Assembly: GCA_004154925.1 (NCBI GenBank)
Contig: QJNS01000048.1
Coordinates: forward strand, 124,001-188,000
DNA from: Monosporascus cannonballus
Lineage: Eukaryota > Ascomycota > Sordariomycetes > Xylariales
Direction of reading: 5' to 3'
DNA: 64,000 nucleotides
Both the position numbers and the translations under genes were made by a program. The notes under the pieces were generated by a model. It was not told the DNA's origin. It saw only the letters and a list, made by a program, of their open reading frames with translations, and searched no databases. Shown here piece by piece: positions 39,842-53,098 of this stretch; within the stretch, counting starts at the first letter, position 1; every line of letters starts with the position of its first letter.

Positions 39842-42800
39842 ATTAATCCTTTTTTTAAGTTATTAATTTCCGATAATATTATTATTAATGTAATATAACG
39901 CATTTTATAAATCTGGTGACGTAAAGTTACCGATAATTTACCGTTATATTATATTATAAGCAATTATCCTAATATTAAATACCTAATATATTACGTAATT
40001 AAGTATGTTCCGTCTAGTTTCTTATTACAAACCGTTTTTAACCTTACTTTATTTACCTTTTTTTCTTTTTCTTTTCGCATCCATATTTCCATTCCTTTTA
40101 CGTACGCATTCCGTTCGGTTTCTCGTCTTTTTTTTAAATCTTATTTCGTTTTCTTTATTTATTTTATGTATCATTTCCGTTCGCTATATTTTTCTTCCGT
40201 ACGAAGTTCCAAAAAAATAATATTTCAATATTAATAAGAATTAAGATTTCCTTTAATGTTATTATTTTAACGCCGATAGTAAAATAAATATAAATCGCAT
40301 TACGGACGGCAATAAACTATATTATATTTATATAACATAGCGTTATTTTGATTACCGTACAATTTATATTTAAATTCTAGGCGTTTTATGTTACGTCGTA
40401 ACTAATTATTATAATGAAACCTTTTGGGTAATAAATATTTATCCCTAATATTATTAATATCATTTTTTAATTTCCGTTTAAATTTTGATCGTCATTAAAA
40501 ATACCGCTTAAATAATTTTTTATTTCGGTATCGATAATTAAAAATTAATTAATAAATTCGAAAAAACTTATACTGCAAACACTTAATATAAATATTCTGA
40601 CGTAATTACAATTAATTATCGATTTAACATTTTTCGCAAAGCCGAATTTGCCTTTAATATAATTATTACTAAGGAATATCGTTTTTTAATATAATAAAAA
40701 TCGATTTCCGATCTTCCGTTATAATTACGAAAATCTAATTTTAACGCCGTTTCATAAATTTATAAATTCAATTTTTTGGTAAATATTACGCTCTTTTTTA
40801 TTATTCTGTAATAAATTTCCGATTGAGCATAATTCTAAAATACCCTCATAAATAAAGTTATTTTTGAGAATCGTTAAATTGTTATATTTCTCGTTTACAA
40901 ATACTTTCCGCTTATCTTTTAATATTTTAACGAATTTTTAATACTTATTAATAACTATAATTAAAAAACGGCTTTAGTTAATAAAACTATTACCAAACCG
41001 AAGTACGTTAAACGCTTTAAAAACGGCGCCTTATTTTGAATTAATAACAAATTATATTCCGGTTATTTAGGCTTTTTTTCGTAAAATATAAAACGTTTTT
41101 AAATTTTTTTAAGTTTTATACTTAATAAATTTAATAAACGTACCCGTTTTTTATTATCGTATATTTTTCGATTATTTTTCAATATTTCTGTATTATCTTC
41201 CTTAATATGCTTATTTAACGTTAATTAACGCAAAACTTAATAATTAAACGCGGGATTCTGTTTTCGAAATTAAGGTTTAATTTTTTTTAATATTACTAAT
41301 AAGTTTCCAACCGATATATAGCAAAGTAATTATTTGTGAAAAGCTTAAAAATTATATAATTAAATAATGTTTCTATATTAATATTTTAATTTTGCTTAAA
41401 ACTAAGTTTTATAACTTTTATAATTATTACATAATTAATTTCCAATTAAGTTATTATTATTTTATAACTTTTAGATCGTTTTATTTCTTATATATTTATT
41501 TAACCTTTTTTCTTATAACGTTGTAATATTTTAAATACGTATTGGAAATATTTTCGGAACTTTTACGTATTATGTTGGGCAGGTTAATTTTCCAATTTAA
41601 TTAAAAATTTCCATTATTTTCAATTATCAGACAAATAAATAATATCTTTTATTACTTATTTTTTTTATTCCTTTATTAAATTCGGTAACGTTACTTAAAC
41701 GCCGTTCGGTTTTTAATTATATTACGGTTTTAACGAAAATATTAGAAATATATTATATATTTGTTAATATTTAATAAAGAGAATTATTTTAAACCCCGAA
41801 AAACTTATTCGCTTTTTAGTTATAACCCGGATATAAATAAATATAAAATTTTTATTTTTAAACTTAAGATTCTTAATAGATAAATTTCTTTATTATTTTA
41901 ATTAAAATTATATAGGCGTATAATATTAATTATAATATTTCTTTTAAGTTATCGTTATTTTCTTTTAATATTCGTATATTATTTAATAAACAGCTGCAAC
42001 TTTTTCGAAAGTTTTTTAATTTATTATATTTATCCCTTAAACCTTTATAAAAACTATTTTATTATTTTTAAATAATACTTATATAAGGTTTTAAACAAAA
42101 AACGGCCGATAAATATATTTCGCGTATTAATATATACGAATTCCAAATTTTGTAATAACTTTATCCAATTATTTTAATATTTATTAATGTAATTACAGAA
42201 ATAATATTTTAGGATTTAATAAGCACGTTTCGTTTATTTATCGGTTTGCAAATAATAAGTAATTAATATTTACCGCTTTATTGTTTAATTTTTATAAAAT
42301 TGGCTCCAAAATTAAATGGTTAATAACTTACCTTTATTGTTAATAATTTTAACCGGCGTATCGAATCTTTATTTTATCTTATTGTAAAATAATCGGGTTA
42401 ATTTGGTTACGATTAAAATTTGAACCGTAAGGATAAATAATTTTAATTTCGTAAAACGGTTGATAATTACCAGAATTATATGGTATTTTAACCCGTTTCA
42501 ACCTAGCTTTTTAAGAAATCCCGTAATAAAATTTAAAGAAATTTTTAAAAAAGGTTATTTAAATAATAATAAAGGCTATAATTATTTATATAATTTATAA
42601 CGTAATTTTATTGTACCTAAATAATTCGGATATTACTTAATATATTCTCGAATATCGTTTATTATCTTTTCTTAATAAAATTATTTGGTTATTAATTTTA
42701 ATCTACGGATATATCCTATATATTTTGCTTTTAAATTATTATAAATTAATTAATTAATTATTACCGTAAAACTCCTTTCAATAAAATTACGAATTTATTT

Positions 42801-45800
42801 TAATTATATAAAACCTTATCTCGGTCCAGGAAATATATTTTTTTATTTTCGCTTGGTATTTAATAATTCGTATTAACTCCATTATATTTAAGTCCTTAAT
42901 TTATAGCTTTCGAACTTAATCGTAAAATTAACGAAAAATTGTCGGTTATAATACTGTTTCGTTTTTAGCTAACTTTTTCGTTAAAAAACGTAAAACGTAT
43001 TAGTTATAAATAATAACCTTAATATTAATTTTGTTCTTTCTTTAAGATTTTTCCAAATTTAATCGTAATACGGTTATAATTTACCGTTAAAATAATTTAA
43101 TTGTTAATCGTATTATTATTATAATTCGTATTTATATTATTATTTACAAAACATAAATACGGCAAATATATAATTTGTTGCCTTTTTTCTCTCAAAAACG
43201 TTTTGTAGTTATGTAATAAAAACTCTTCGCTTTTTTTATGCAAAAAATAATTTTGTAAATTTCCGTTATTTAAAATATATTTGGAAATTTTATAACGAAC
43301 GAAATTTGAACTATTTTCATAAGGCCTTTTACCCCTTTATAATATTTTATATCGTGTTATATAATTGCAACCATTTTTCGTACGTTTTTCGGCATATTAT
43401 TCATATATCCGAATTTTTTAAATAATATAAGGACGACGTTTTTATGCGTAATGTCCCTTAATATATAATCCGAGCGTTTAAATAATTTATTTGCCGGATT
43501 TACGCGGGCCGGTCGATATTAGATTTTGAAATTAAATTATATAAAATAATAAATTTATCTGATTAATTTTTTTAAAAGAATTAAGCGTTAGCGCCTTTAT
43601 TATATCTTTTATCGCCATATAATCGGTAAATATTAACAAAAGAATTTCCGTATCCTTAAAATATTACCGTTAATATTTTAAGTTTTTTAGAATCTTTAAT
43701 AATTTTTATTATTTTGTAACTTACTCTTTTTCGGTGAAGCCTAATATTTACAATTTGAATATAATTAAGTTTTAATACTTTTATATTTGTATAAAATTCT
43801 TTTTAATATAATGTTTACCAAAATATTTATTTTAAGCCCAGTATTTTTGGTGTTATTATAATAGCGGAAAATAAGGGCCGATTAAAAAATATTTTTTAAA
43901 TTTCGGAACGACCTTTTAACTCTTTCGGGTTACCGGAATTTTATTATTTTATTTTTACTTTACGCCTTTCTTAAAAGCTTCATAATATGTTCGATAATAC
44001 GTACATAATAAACTATAAATTTCCGATAAATATTTGCAAATGTCAAAAATTTTAAATATTATAAATTAATTTTAGTTTTGGCTATATTTTGATAATATTG
44101 ACCTATCGGCGGTCTATTTTCAAACTGTTGATATTAAGAATAAATTCTAAAAAAGCTTTTTAAAACAATTCGTAATAAAACATTTTAGCTAACAATTAAT
44201 ATTTTAATAACCGTTTATAAAGTATTTGAAAATATTTCGTATATTTTTTTATTCGAATAACTAATTATATTATTTAAATATATTATATATAGATATATTA
44301 AATTCCTTTATTTAATACCTTTTATTTAAAGGTTTAAAACGTAATTAATACTATAATAACGCCTAATAATATAACCGTATATTTAAATTATCCGCGCCGC
44401 GTTCAGAAAACAATTTTTTATTAATCGCCTTTTTTAATTTTAATATAATAATAAATATCCTTAAAAATAAAAGATATTAGTTTTTTATCCTCATCTAATT
44501 TAACCCCTTATAATCGATATACAGTTGGAAATTACTCGTTTTTTTAGGTATAAATAATATTAATATTTTTCCGTCCGTTTTTAAATAATGTATCCGGCTT
44601 ATTTTTAAGTACTTTTCGCTGTATTTTTCGAATATTTTCTTTTAAATTTCTGAAATAATATAAATTAGGCCAAATAAAGGCGTTTTTCCTAAGATTAAAA
44701 TTATTTCATAGTTTGCTCTTAATAATTAAAATATTTTTTCGTTATTCTTTCGGTATATATTCACCGGAAATTCTTTAAGTAAATAAAAGAGTTAATTATT
44801 TCTTATTTTTGCTGTTTTTCGAATTTCGCAATATTTAGTTTTTTAATTATGTTTATTAGGTTAATAATATAAATTTATTTATCGAAAACCGTTAAATATA
44901 TAATTTCTTATTTTTCGATATTTTGTAATAATCCGTAAAATTATTAATATATAAATATATTTAGCAGGATATGTATTTTATTTATTCAAAATTTAAATAA
45001 TAAAACATCCCCCGCTTTCCGATTACGGTAAATTTTCAAATAAATTTATATAAACTTTTGTTCGTTCCCGTTAGTATTTATTATATTAATAATGATTTTG
45101 TAAGTTCTATAATATTTGATATATATGCCGTTAACGCTGATAAAACGCGCAATATTTACGGAAATTAATTAAAAATTAAATTTTTTCACCAATATTCTGC
45201 TCATAATATTTATTTATATTCCGGTATCCATATCTATTTATATCGCCATATCTCCCGTATTTCGCTTAATAAATACTTTCCTTTTAAAAAGCGGTTTTAT
45301 TCCAACTATTTTGCAGTTATTAGCCACAATAAATTAAATATATACGTTTATTCCGGCTTTTTTTTAGGTTTACGTCTAAGAATTAATCTGATTTGTCCTT
45401 ATACATTATAACGTTTCATATGTCTTTCGGAAATTACTTTTCACATAACCGGGATAATAAGTTTTTCGTATTTTTTTAGGTTTTGTAATATACGTTTTTA
45501 TAACTTAATTTCTTATAATTATAATATTTAAATGAAGTTTTATAAAAATCAAAAATATTAGGTTATACGGATTTACTTTAATCGTAATTATATCGGCGGT
45601 TATTTACTTTCCGAATATAAAAATACTTACGGTCCCTATTATTTTTACGTAATACCTTTAATTTGTTTTAAGAATTTCTTTTGCCCAAAAACGTTGAAAT
45701 AAAATCGTTTATCTTTATTAATACCTTTAGCGAAAAATAATCGGTTTTCTTTCGCCTTTTTCTTAACGTTCTAAGAATATTTTACCTTATTTACCACCTT

Positions 45801-46775
45801 ATTAACTTGTTTCAACTTAACGGTTTTTCGTAGCAAACTATTTCGTAACCTTAATATTAATTTATAAGAATAATTAAAAACAAAATATTATTATCCCGGT
45901 CGTTTCCCGGGTTAAAAACGTCCGTAAACTATATTTTATAAATTTAAAACTTTTATTTAATGAAAAATTTAACGGCGATTAATCGAATCGTTATCGTAAT
46001 TCCATAAATTATTCCCTATATTCTCTATGGAGAAAACTAGGATTTCCGTAACGTTTTTTAATAAAAATTTATTAATCTTTTGTTTTTAATTTTTTTTGTA
46101 ATTAAAATTATTAAACGTAAAACGGTATAATCGCTAAACGTTTGTAATAAAAACGTCCATATAACCCATAACCTATTAAATATAAATAAAACCATTTTGC
46201 CATAACCTTTTGGCATAAATTTCCGTAATAATATTTATTTAATCTTTTTTTAATAAACGCGTATTTGGAAAAGTTCGGATAATTATAACAGACTATTTAT
46301 TTATTGCGTTTAGGCGTTTGTAATAATGCTGCAATTAAATTATAAAACTTTACTTTTTTAACTTATATTATTACTTATTATTCGGCTAATTATGGGAATA
46401 ATTCTAAATATTTTTCGTTTTATTAACGAATAATTTCTCAATTTTAATTACTATTAAAAACTTTAATTTTTTCATATTCTGAATTGCGGGACGGGGTCGT
46501 TATATTAGGCCCGTTTTTTAACCGTTTAACTAACGGTTATCGGAATGTATCCTTATTATATATATAATGTAATTCGGGGTTTCGGGGACCATAGTCTTTT
46601 GCTCGTTATGGCTTTATTTTAAACTTTTTTACCTATTTCCGTACCGTAATCGATCGTTCGTCGGTTAAGTCCCGTTCGGCAGTTTTTTCGATTAATAACT
46701 TAAGTTCGTTTTGTAATCAGCCAATTTTGCTTTTAATAATTATTACGTTATTTTTTATAATAAATATAAAAGAAT

Positions 46776-46980
46776 TATAAAATAATAAATAATATAAACT
46801 TGATAAGGCAATCTCCAATTAATTATAAAGCAAATTCCAAAAGGTAAATATATTAAATTACTTCTATCTGGCGTTTCCCATTAGCTGCTAGATGGTAGAT
46901 GTATATTTGTAAGTAGGTCGATAACTAATCGATAGCTGGTCGGCTACCAGCCTTATCCTTATAAGAGCTATATTCTTATA
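46776..46980 (-). repeat. Family 1 LTR, copy C right (5') LTR
   Basis: 205 bp, matching 39636-39841 with many transition differences. It ends TTCTTATA. Confidence 0.9.
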
Positions 46981-46985
46981 AAATC

Positions 46986-49737
46986 CTTCGTTAAAAATTA
47001 TCTTATAATCTTATTTGCTCTATTTTAGTAACTTTGTATTAAATTGTTTTTTTTAAAAATTACTTATTTTGATAGTATTATATTAATATATTAATCAGAT
47101 CCTTTAATTTTTAGAAATATTATTTTAAATCTTTATTTAATTACTTAAATTTTGATTTAATAATTATAATATTTCATATTTTCTTTCTGGTATTTATTAC
47201 CTTTTTTGTATTTTATTCTTTTAAATAATAAAGTTTCTGTGGTATTCTTATGCCTATATTCGCCGTTATTTTCGACCGAATACTAAAATCTTAATTTTTT
47301 TTATCCGTTAATAAGGTATACGTCGAACTTTATCAGGCTAATCTTTTTATTAATTAACATTCCGTACTAACATATCTCTGGTAATTTTAAAATTATATCG
47401 TAATTCCTATATAAACCGATATGAAAATTAATTATTTGATATCGTTTTTAAATAAAATTCTCGAGGGATTCAATTTCGCGTATAATTTTCCGGTTATCGT
47501 AGACAAATTCCTACCTTTTAACATTTATAACTGTACAAAGTTATATGTTATATCTCCATAGCAATTAAGCCTATTAACTACAATTAATATAATGTAATCT
47601 TCGCCCAGAGTTCCGCAGTTTATTATTACAATGTACTAATATATTTCAATTAGTATATTCAAAGTAATAAGGTTATTAACGGCTTTTATCTTCGCGTTTA
47701 AAACCTTTTTTTGGAATTCGTCTTAATTTCTCTGAGTTTTGTTATTTTATCGCTTTTTTATATATAACCTTGTTCTTTTAATTTCTGTTTAAAATTATTA
47801 AGCCTTATTTGTGTTGTTATAAATAGCGCGTTAAATTGTTATATCTGTCGTTATTGGCGGCGGATTATTTTTTCGAATTATATTAATTATATTTGATTTT
47901 GTTATAATTCTTTTTCTTATTGGGGACATCTTTTTATAATTTGGACTATATCCTATTATATGTCATATTAATTATTATTTTAAAACTCGCGTATAAATTA
48001 ACGTAATCTTTGCGTAATAACTTTTTTTTCGTCAAGGTTTGTAATAAATACTATTTAAAAATAGAAATTTGTAATAATTCTTTGCCAGTATTTTTCGATT
48101 ATATACTTGATCAACTTTTTTTTCCGTTTGGTAGTTATAATATTTGTAATAACAAAAAAGGTTTTCCTACCGGTATTTGTTTTTTTCGGGTCAGCTTTTT
48201 TTCGGTCAGTTAGTAAGTATTTCCTAGGGCTATAGATCGAAAATTTCGATACCATTATTTATCGTTTTTGTTATTTCTGATTCCGTTTGGAAAATCGATT
48301 CTTCTATAATATATACAGGTAACTTTTTCGTAAATATATTATTTTCATTTTTCGTATTCGAGATATTCTCGACGTCGATAATATATAATATGTATTTTGC
48401 CGTATCAATTAAAGGTTCCGAAACAAATTTCTTTTATTCAATCCTGGTATTTACATAATTACCCTTATGGCTTTTCTTAATATGCTTACGATACTTATTA
48501 AATTAACTTTCTGGCTTTACGTATTTTCTGTTAGATTTTTCGTTATAAGGGGCCCGGTACGTACTTAGGCCGAATTGTGTTAATATATTTATTTCCGTTT
48601 TTTTGAATGTCTCCGAATTATCTCTTGGCTACGAGTTTCCAGTTATCCTATCGATTTTTTAAGTACCTTGTATTATGCTGCTTTATACCTTATCTCGTTA
48701 TAATTAAAACATTTAATATAGCTCCAGCTTTTCCTCTAAATGGCTCCAAGCTTCATAGGTCTAAGTTTCGTGTTATAAGAAATATTACCGCGTTAAGAAA
48801 TATTAGTATTAGCCGTATATCGGAATTTATTATGATTTTTTTCGTTAGGTAAGTTAGGCGCATTGTTTATTATCGATTTTAACTGCTATAACGATATAAT
48901 ACGACAAATAATTAGGTCGATTAAGTTTAAAAAACTTCTTTTATATTTCCTTTTTCAAGCCGTCGAAAAACTTAATTATTAATATTTTTTATTTTTTATT
49001 TAATTTAAAAGTTAATTAAACGAACGTACTGCCGTAAGTAGATATTAGTCCTTTTTGTCGTAATTATTTAATTTATATTTCTGTATTTTGGTTTTTTATT
49101 TATGATTCCGAAAGGTTTCGTTAATACTGATTTAAATTATTCGTAATTGATATATATTCGTATTATTTCCCGATTTCGTTTTTCGATTAATAAGATAAGG
49201 CACTATCTTATAATAAGCTCCAATTAAATAACCGCGTTTCCGGTAAATCATGCGATTACGAATTTAATTCGAATAATAAACGTAATTAACCGAAAAGAAA
49301 ATACCCGAAATATCTTCGGTATTAAATTAAGAATAATTATAATTTGGTCGAAATTTCGTCCAAAAGTTCTAATTTAAAAAATTTAAAGATTCCTTTTAAT
49401 TTCTTAGTAGAATTTAATTAAATAATTTAGCTTATTCAAAAACATTTTCCAGTTTTAGGAGCTCTTTTTTTAACTTTTTATAGGCCGCTTCTAAAGATGT
49501 CATAAAATCATTATTATTTTTCTTAAGCTGCAAAATACATTCGTTTATAGTATCTAGGCGTCGAAAAACCTTTTCCCAAAAAAAAATAAAGATGTTTTTC
49601 TTCCTTCTCGGATGCTTTTCCAGTGTTCGGGTTATTAGAGACCTAGTAAATGAGCTATTCGGGCTGCTTGCTGGTAAATATAATGTCGGCGATATTGCTC
49701 AAAATTTAACGATATTACTGAATAAAAATTTATAACG
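46986..49737 (-). pseudogene. Gag-protease region of the 35890-50293 element, RIP-degraded
   Basis: The internal region between the family 1 insertion and the element's 5' LTR, read on the minus strand. It aligns with the 34320-35884 fragment for much of its length. Minus-strand frames such as 48255-48055 (66 codons, lysine-rich) survive as short islands, but there is no complete gag. No zinc-knuckle motif could be read with confidence. Confidence 0.6.
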
Positions 49738-50293
49738 TATAATTGCTAGGCGGTTTCACCAATTATTAAACCTTAATCGTACGCATTTATGTTAGTAAAA
49801 ATATGATAAGATTTTAAATAATAAATATAATTACGTATTATATCTTTCAAGATTAATAATACAGAAATTATATCGCAAATAATTAATATTAATAAGTATT
49901 ACAAATTAATATTATTTAAATTATAATAATAAACATATCTTATATATTAACCTTTTTTCTTATTATTCGTTCTCGTTTAATAAAGCTTTGTTAAACGGTT
50001 GCTTAATAATATTTAATAATGCTCAGTTGCGATCCGCTAAACGTTAATTACGTAATTTAGGCTGACGTAGCTTTTTGTGGTCTTAGCCCGACCGTTTCTG
50101 TCAGCTAGCAGAAGGTGCTCTAGCACCCCATATACGGAAGATTCCCTCTGATCGAAACATATATGTTCCGGGACTAGATCACCTTAAAGTGCAGTGCTCG
50201 TTCTAGAGCACTTGCAACTAGCCATCAATACACATGACTGATGTCCCTTATATCTGACAGTTTCTGCAGGCTCAGCCTGGTTGAGTCGTAACA
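49738..50293 (-). repeat. Family 2 LTR, right (5') LTR of the 35890-50293 element, with insertion
   Basis: It begins TATAATTGCTAGG and ends GAGTCGTAACA. Without the 161-bp insertion and its 5-bp duplication it is 390 bp, agreeing with the 387-bp partner at 35890. Confidence 0.88.
50099..50259. mobile_element. 161-bp MITE-like insertion in a family 2 LTR
   Basis: It starts TGTCAG and ends CTGACA (6-bp inverted termini) and is flanked by GTTTC on both sides (50094-50098 and 50260-50264). Removing it restores a continuous LTR reading ...CCGACCGTTTCTGCAGG. Subterminal inverted blocks are present: GCTAGCAGAAGGTGCTCTAG near the left and, on the opposite strand near the right, GCTAGTTGCAAGTGCTCTAG. 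It encodes no protein and has normal GC content with no visible RIP. It may be a non-autonomous DNA transposon; its autonomous partner is not in the window. Confidence 0.8.
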
Positions 50294-50869
50294 ATTTTCT
50301 CTATCGGTTTATTTTACTTTAATTGTTAAGTTCTTATATATAATCATATATTTTAAAATTTATCCTTTGTATTAACACTATTAAATGTATTTAATACATA
50401 ATATATCTTATATTCGAATTTTGAAAGTTAATTTTTACTTTGTTTTCTAAATTTACGTCAATGGAAAATTTTTTATTCGTTTTCTTGCGGTGGACTTTAT
50501 TCTTTTTTAAGTAATTTCTTGTAACAGGTTTAAATTACGTTAAAGCATTTTCGATACGAAAGGTTATAATAATAAAAGTCTGATTTAACGCTTTAGTAAA
50601 GCTATGAAATTTAAAATAGCGTTATATTTTGATTAAAACTTTGTAAATACTTTTTTTCGTGTACAGATATAGGTTTGTAGATTTGTATTTCGAGGCGTTA
50701 ATTTATATTGAGATAACTTCTGCTTAAACTCTCAGTTATTAAGTATAATTCTTAAGTCTTTTAATTTATTTATAGATTTATGGTGTTTTAATAATTTTAA
50801 TAATGAAAATTGATATCGTACTTAATAAATATCTTTTAAAATTCAACAATATTATTAAATAAAACATAG

Positions 50870-51179
50870 TAATATTTATCGGTTAAATAATTTAATTAAT
50901 TATAAATTTTTAAGCGTACGAGTTTATATTAATGCAAATATCGTAAAAAGATGAATAATTAAAAGAGCTTAATTATATTGCGTAATATTAAAAGTATTTT
51001 AGGCAACGAAATTATATTATGCGGTAGTATTATTTCATTTTAAATTTTAAAAATACTCTTTTGTACTTAATTAATTAGATTTCACTTGAAATTTGATCTG
51101 ATTATAAATTTAAGTCTTTTGAATATGCTAAATTCTATATAGAATCATTGGTATCTTAATGTTAAGAGAGATTCAAATT
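50870..51179 (-). repeat. Family 2 LTR of the outer element, first part (interrupted)
   Basis: Inverted family 2 LTR sequence, including AAGCGTACGAGTTTATATTAATG and a long match to the plus-strand element's LTR middle, ending AGAGATTCAAATT. It is cut by the element at 51180 and continues at 57933 with the duplicated AAATT. The left end at 50870 is approximate. Confidence 0.78.
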
Positions 51180-51552
51180 TGTTACGACTCAACCCAAAAC
51201 CGGCCTCAAAGACGATCGGACCCATATAAAAGGGTTACGTAATTTGGATCTTTCTTGGCAACAAGATCCAAATAAATCTATATATAACCAATTAAATCCA
51301 AACGCATTAGATCTATAATAGCGTCAAGATTTAATAAAGATTTAATCTTCTTCAAAAAAGATATATACGTTCATTATTTCTATAGTTCAAATAATTTTAG
51401 CTTGTAATACAATATCGTTACCCAAGATACCTTTGATATTACGAAACGTAATACGATTACTATATTTATTGCTTAAATTCTTACGATAGTTTTATTAATA
51501 TAAATTCGTACGATTAAGGTTTAATAATTAGTTAAACTTGTTAGCCGTTATA
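51180..51552 (+). repeat. Family 2 LTR, 5' LTR of the 51180-57932 element
   Basis: 373 bp, beginning TGTTACGACTCAACCC and ending GCCGTTATA (GCCGTCACA in its partner). Confidence 0.92.
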
Positions 51553-52721
51553 CGTTATAAGTTTTTATTTAGTAATACCGTTAAATTTTAAGCAATATCG
51601 ATTAACGTTATGTTTATTAGTAAGCAGCCCGAATAACTTATTTACCGGGTTCTTAATTACTCGGATACTGGAATAAAACCCGAAAAGGAAAAAGAAAAAT
51701 TTCGCTTTTTTCGTAAAGAAGTTCTTCGACGACTGGATGTTATAAACGAACGCATCTTCCAACTTAAAAAAATAATAACGATTTTACGACGTTTTTTTAA
51801 ACCGCTTATAAAAAGCTTAAAGAAAAAAAAAGTTCTCGAAACCGGAAATTTTTTTCATATAAGCCAAATTATTTAACTGAATTGTACTAAAGAATTAGGA
51901 AAGGTTTTTAAGTTTTCTAAACCAGAATTTTTCGACGGAACCTTAATTAAGTTATAATTATTTTTAATTTAATGCCCAATGTATTTCGGACATTTTCTAA
52001 TTCGATTTATGACGTTTATAATACGAATTAAATTTGCAATTAAATAATTTACCGGAAATGCGGTTATTTAATTCGAACCCGTTGTAAGAAAATATATTAT
52101 TTTGCTAATTTAAAAACGAAACCTAAAGGTAATACATATTTATAGCTCTTAGGAATAATTTAAGTAAATATTAATAAACGTTTTTAGAATAATAAACGAA
52201 AAAATAAAACCCGAAATGCAGATTTAGTAATTACGCTAAAAGGGATTAATGTTTAATTACGGCAGTACGTTAATTTAACTAGTAATTAAGCTAAACTGGA
52301 AATAGGAAATATTAATAACCGAGTTTTTCGACGGCTTAAAAAAATATAAAAAGAATTTTTTAAATGCGATCGGCCTAATTATTTGTCAAATTATATCGTT
52401 ATAATAATTAAGATTAACGATTAATAATATTTATAACGTATTAAAGGTATTAAAAGAAACAATAATAACAAACCCCGATATAAAGTTAATATTAGCGTTT
52501 TTCGATATAATAATATTTTTTACGGCATAGAACCAGTATTTAGAGAATTAAAAGGTATTTATAAGAAAAATTAAAGCTAGATTAAATATTATATTTATAA
52601 CAAAATAAGACATAAGGTATTGTAATATAAGGTACTTAAAAGGCTTATTAAGATAATTAAAAACCAATAGTTAAGAGATAATTTAAAAAGAAATTAAAAA
52701 GACGAAAACAAATTTATTAAT

Positions 52722-53098
52722 ATGATTTATTTTAAGTACTTACCAGGTCCTCTATGGCGAGAAATTCTAATAAGGGCTATTACGATAAAAAGTTTGACGA
52801 AAAATGCGAAAAACCAGAAAGCTAGCTCAATAAATATTGGAAGTATAATAAGAAATACTATAAGAATAATTGTACGAATTTTAAAATTAGATAGAAAAAA
52901 TCTATGACGGAATTCCTGATCGATAAGGTAAAATGCATGCCATATATTGTCGACGACGAGAATATCCCGATTACGAAAAATGGAAATAACATATTTACGT
53001 ACGAATTACCCGCATATATTATAAAGGCTTCCATTTTCCAAACCGTACCGGACATAATAAGGACGATAAATAAGAATATCAATATTTTCGAATTATAG
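52722..53098 (+). pseudogene. Gag-like remnant islands of the 51180-57932 element
   Basis: Two short plus-strand open stretches survive, at 52722-52907 (YLPGPLWREILIRAITIKSL...) and, in a different frame, at 52904-53098 (VKCMPYIVDDENIPITKNGN...). They lie where Gypsy gag is expected, after the 5' LTR and before the protease. No capsid or zinc-knuckle signature is clear enough to prove gag; the call is positional. Confidence 0.45.

Larger units (their letters stand above)
39636..46980 (-). mobile_element. Family 1 Gypsy retrotransposon, full-length copy C
   Basis: A 7345-bp element with LTRs at 39636-39841 and 46776-46980 and the exact target duplication AAATC (39631-39635 and 46981-46985). 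This is the best-defined family 1 copy. Minus-strand RT and protease remnants occupy the same relative positions as in copies A and B. It inserted into the RT gene of the minus-strand family 2 element. The 71-codon plus-strand frame at 40005-40220 is antisense to the element and is not a gene. Confidence 0.92.
35890..50293 (-). mobile_element. Family 2 Gypsy retrotransposon, minus strand, carrying a family 1 element and a MITE
   Basis: Bounded by LTRs at 35890-36276 and 49738-50293, with the exact target duplication ATTTT on both sides (35885-35889 and 50294-50298). Subtracting the family 1 insertion (39636-46980) and the short insertion (50099-50259) leaves about 6.9 kb, a normal Gypsy size. 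Minus-strand RT remnants lie at 39635-39270, and the family 1 element cut the pol gene there. The minus strand just inside the left LTR is purine-rich (GGGAAAAAGGAAAT), fitting a polypurine tract and confirming orientation. The 65- to 81-codon frames at 48010-48852 are fragments or antisense shadows of its gag-protease region. Confidence 0.88.

Noticed and set aside
51565..51762. 65-codon minus-strand frame just inside the 51180-57932 element.
   Set aside because: Antisense to the element, in its leader/gag region, with no motif.
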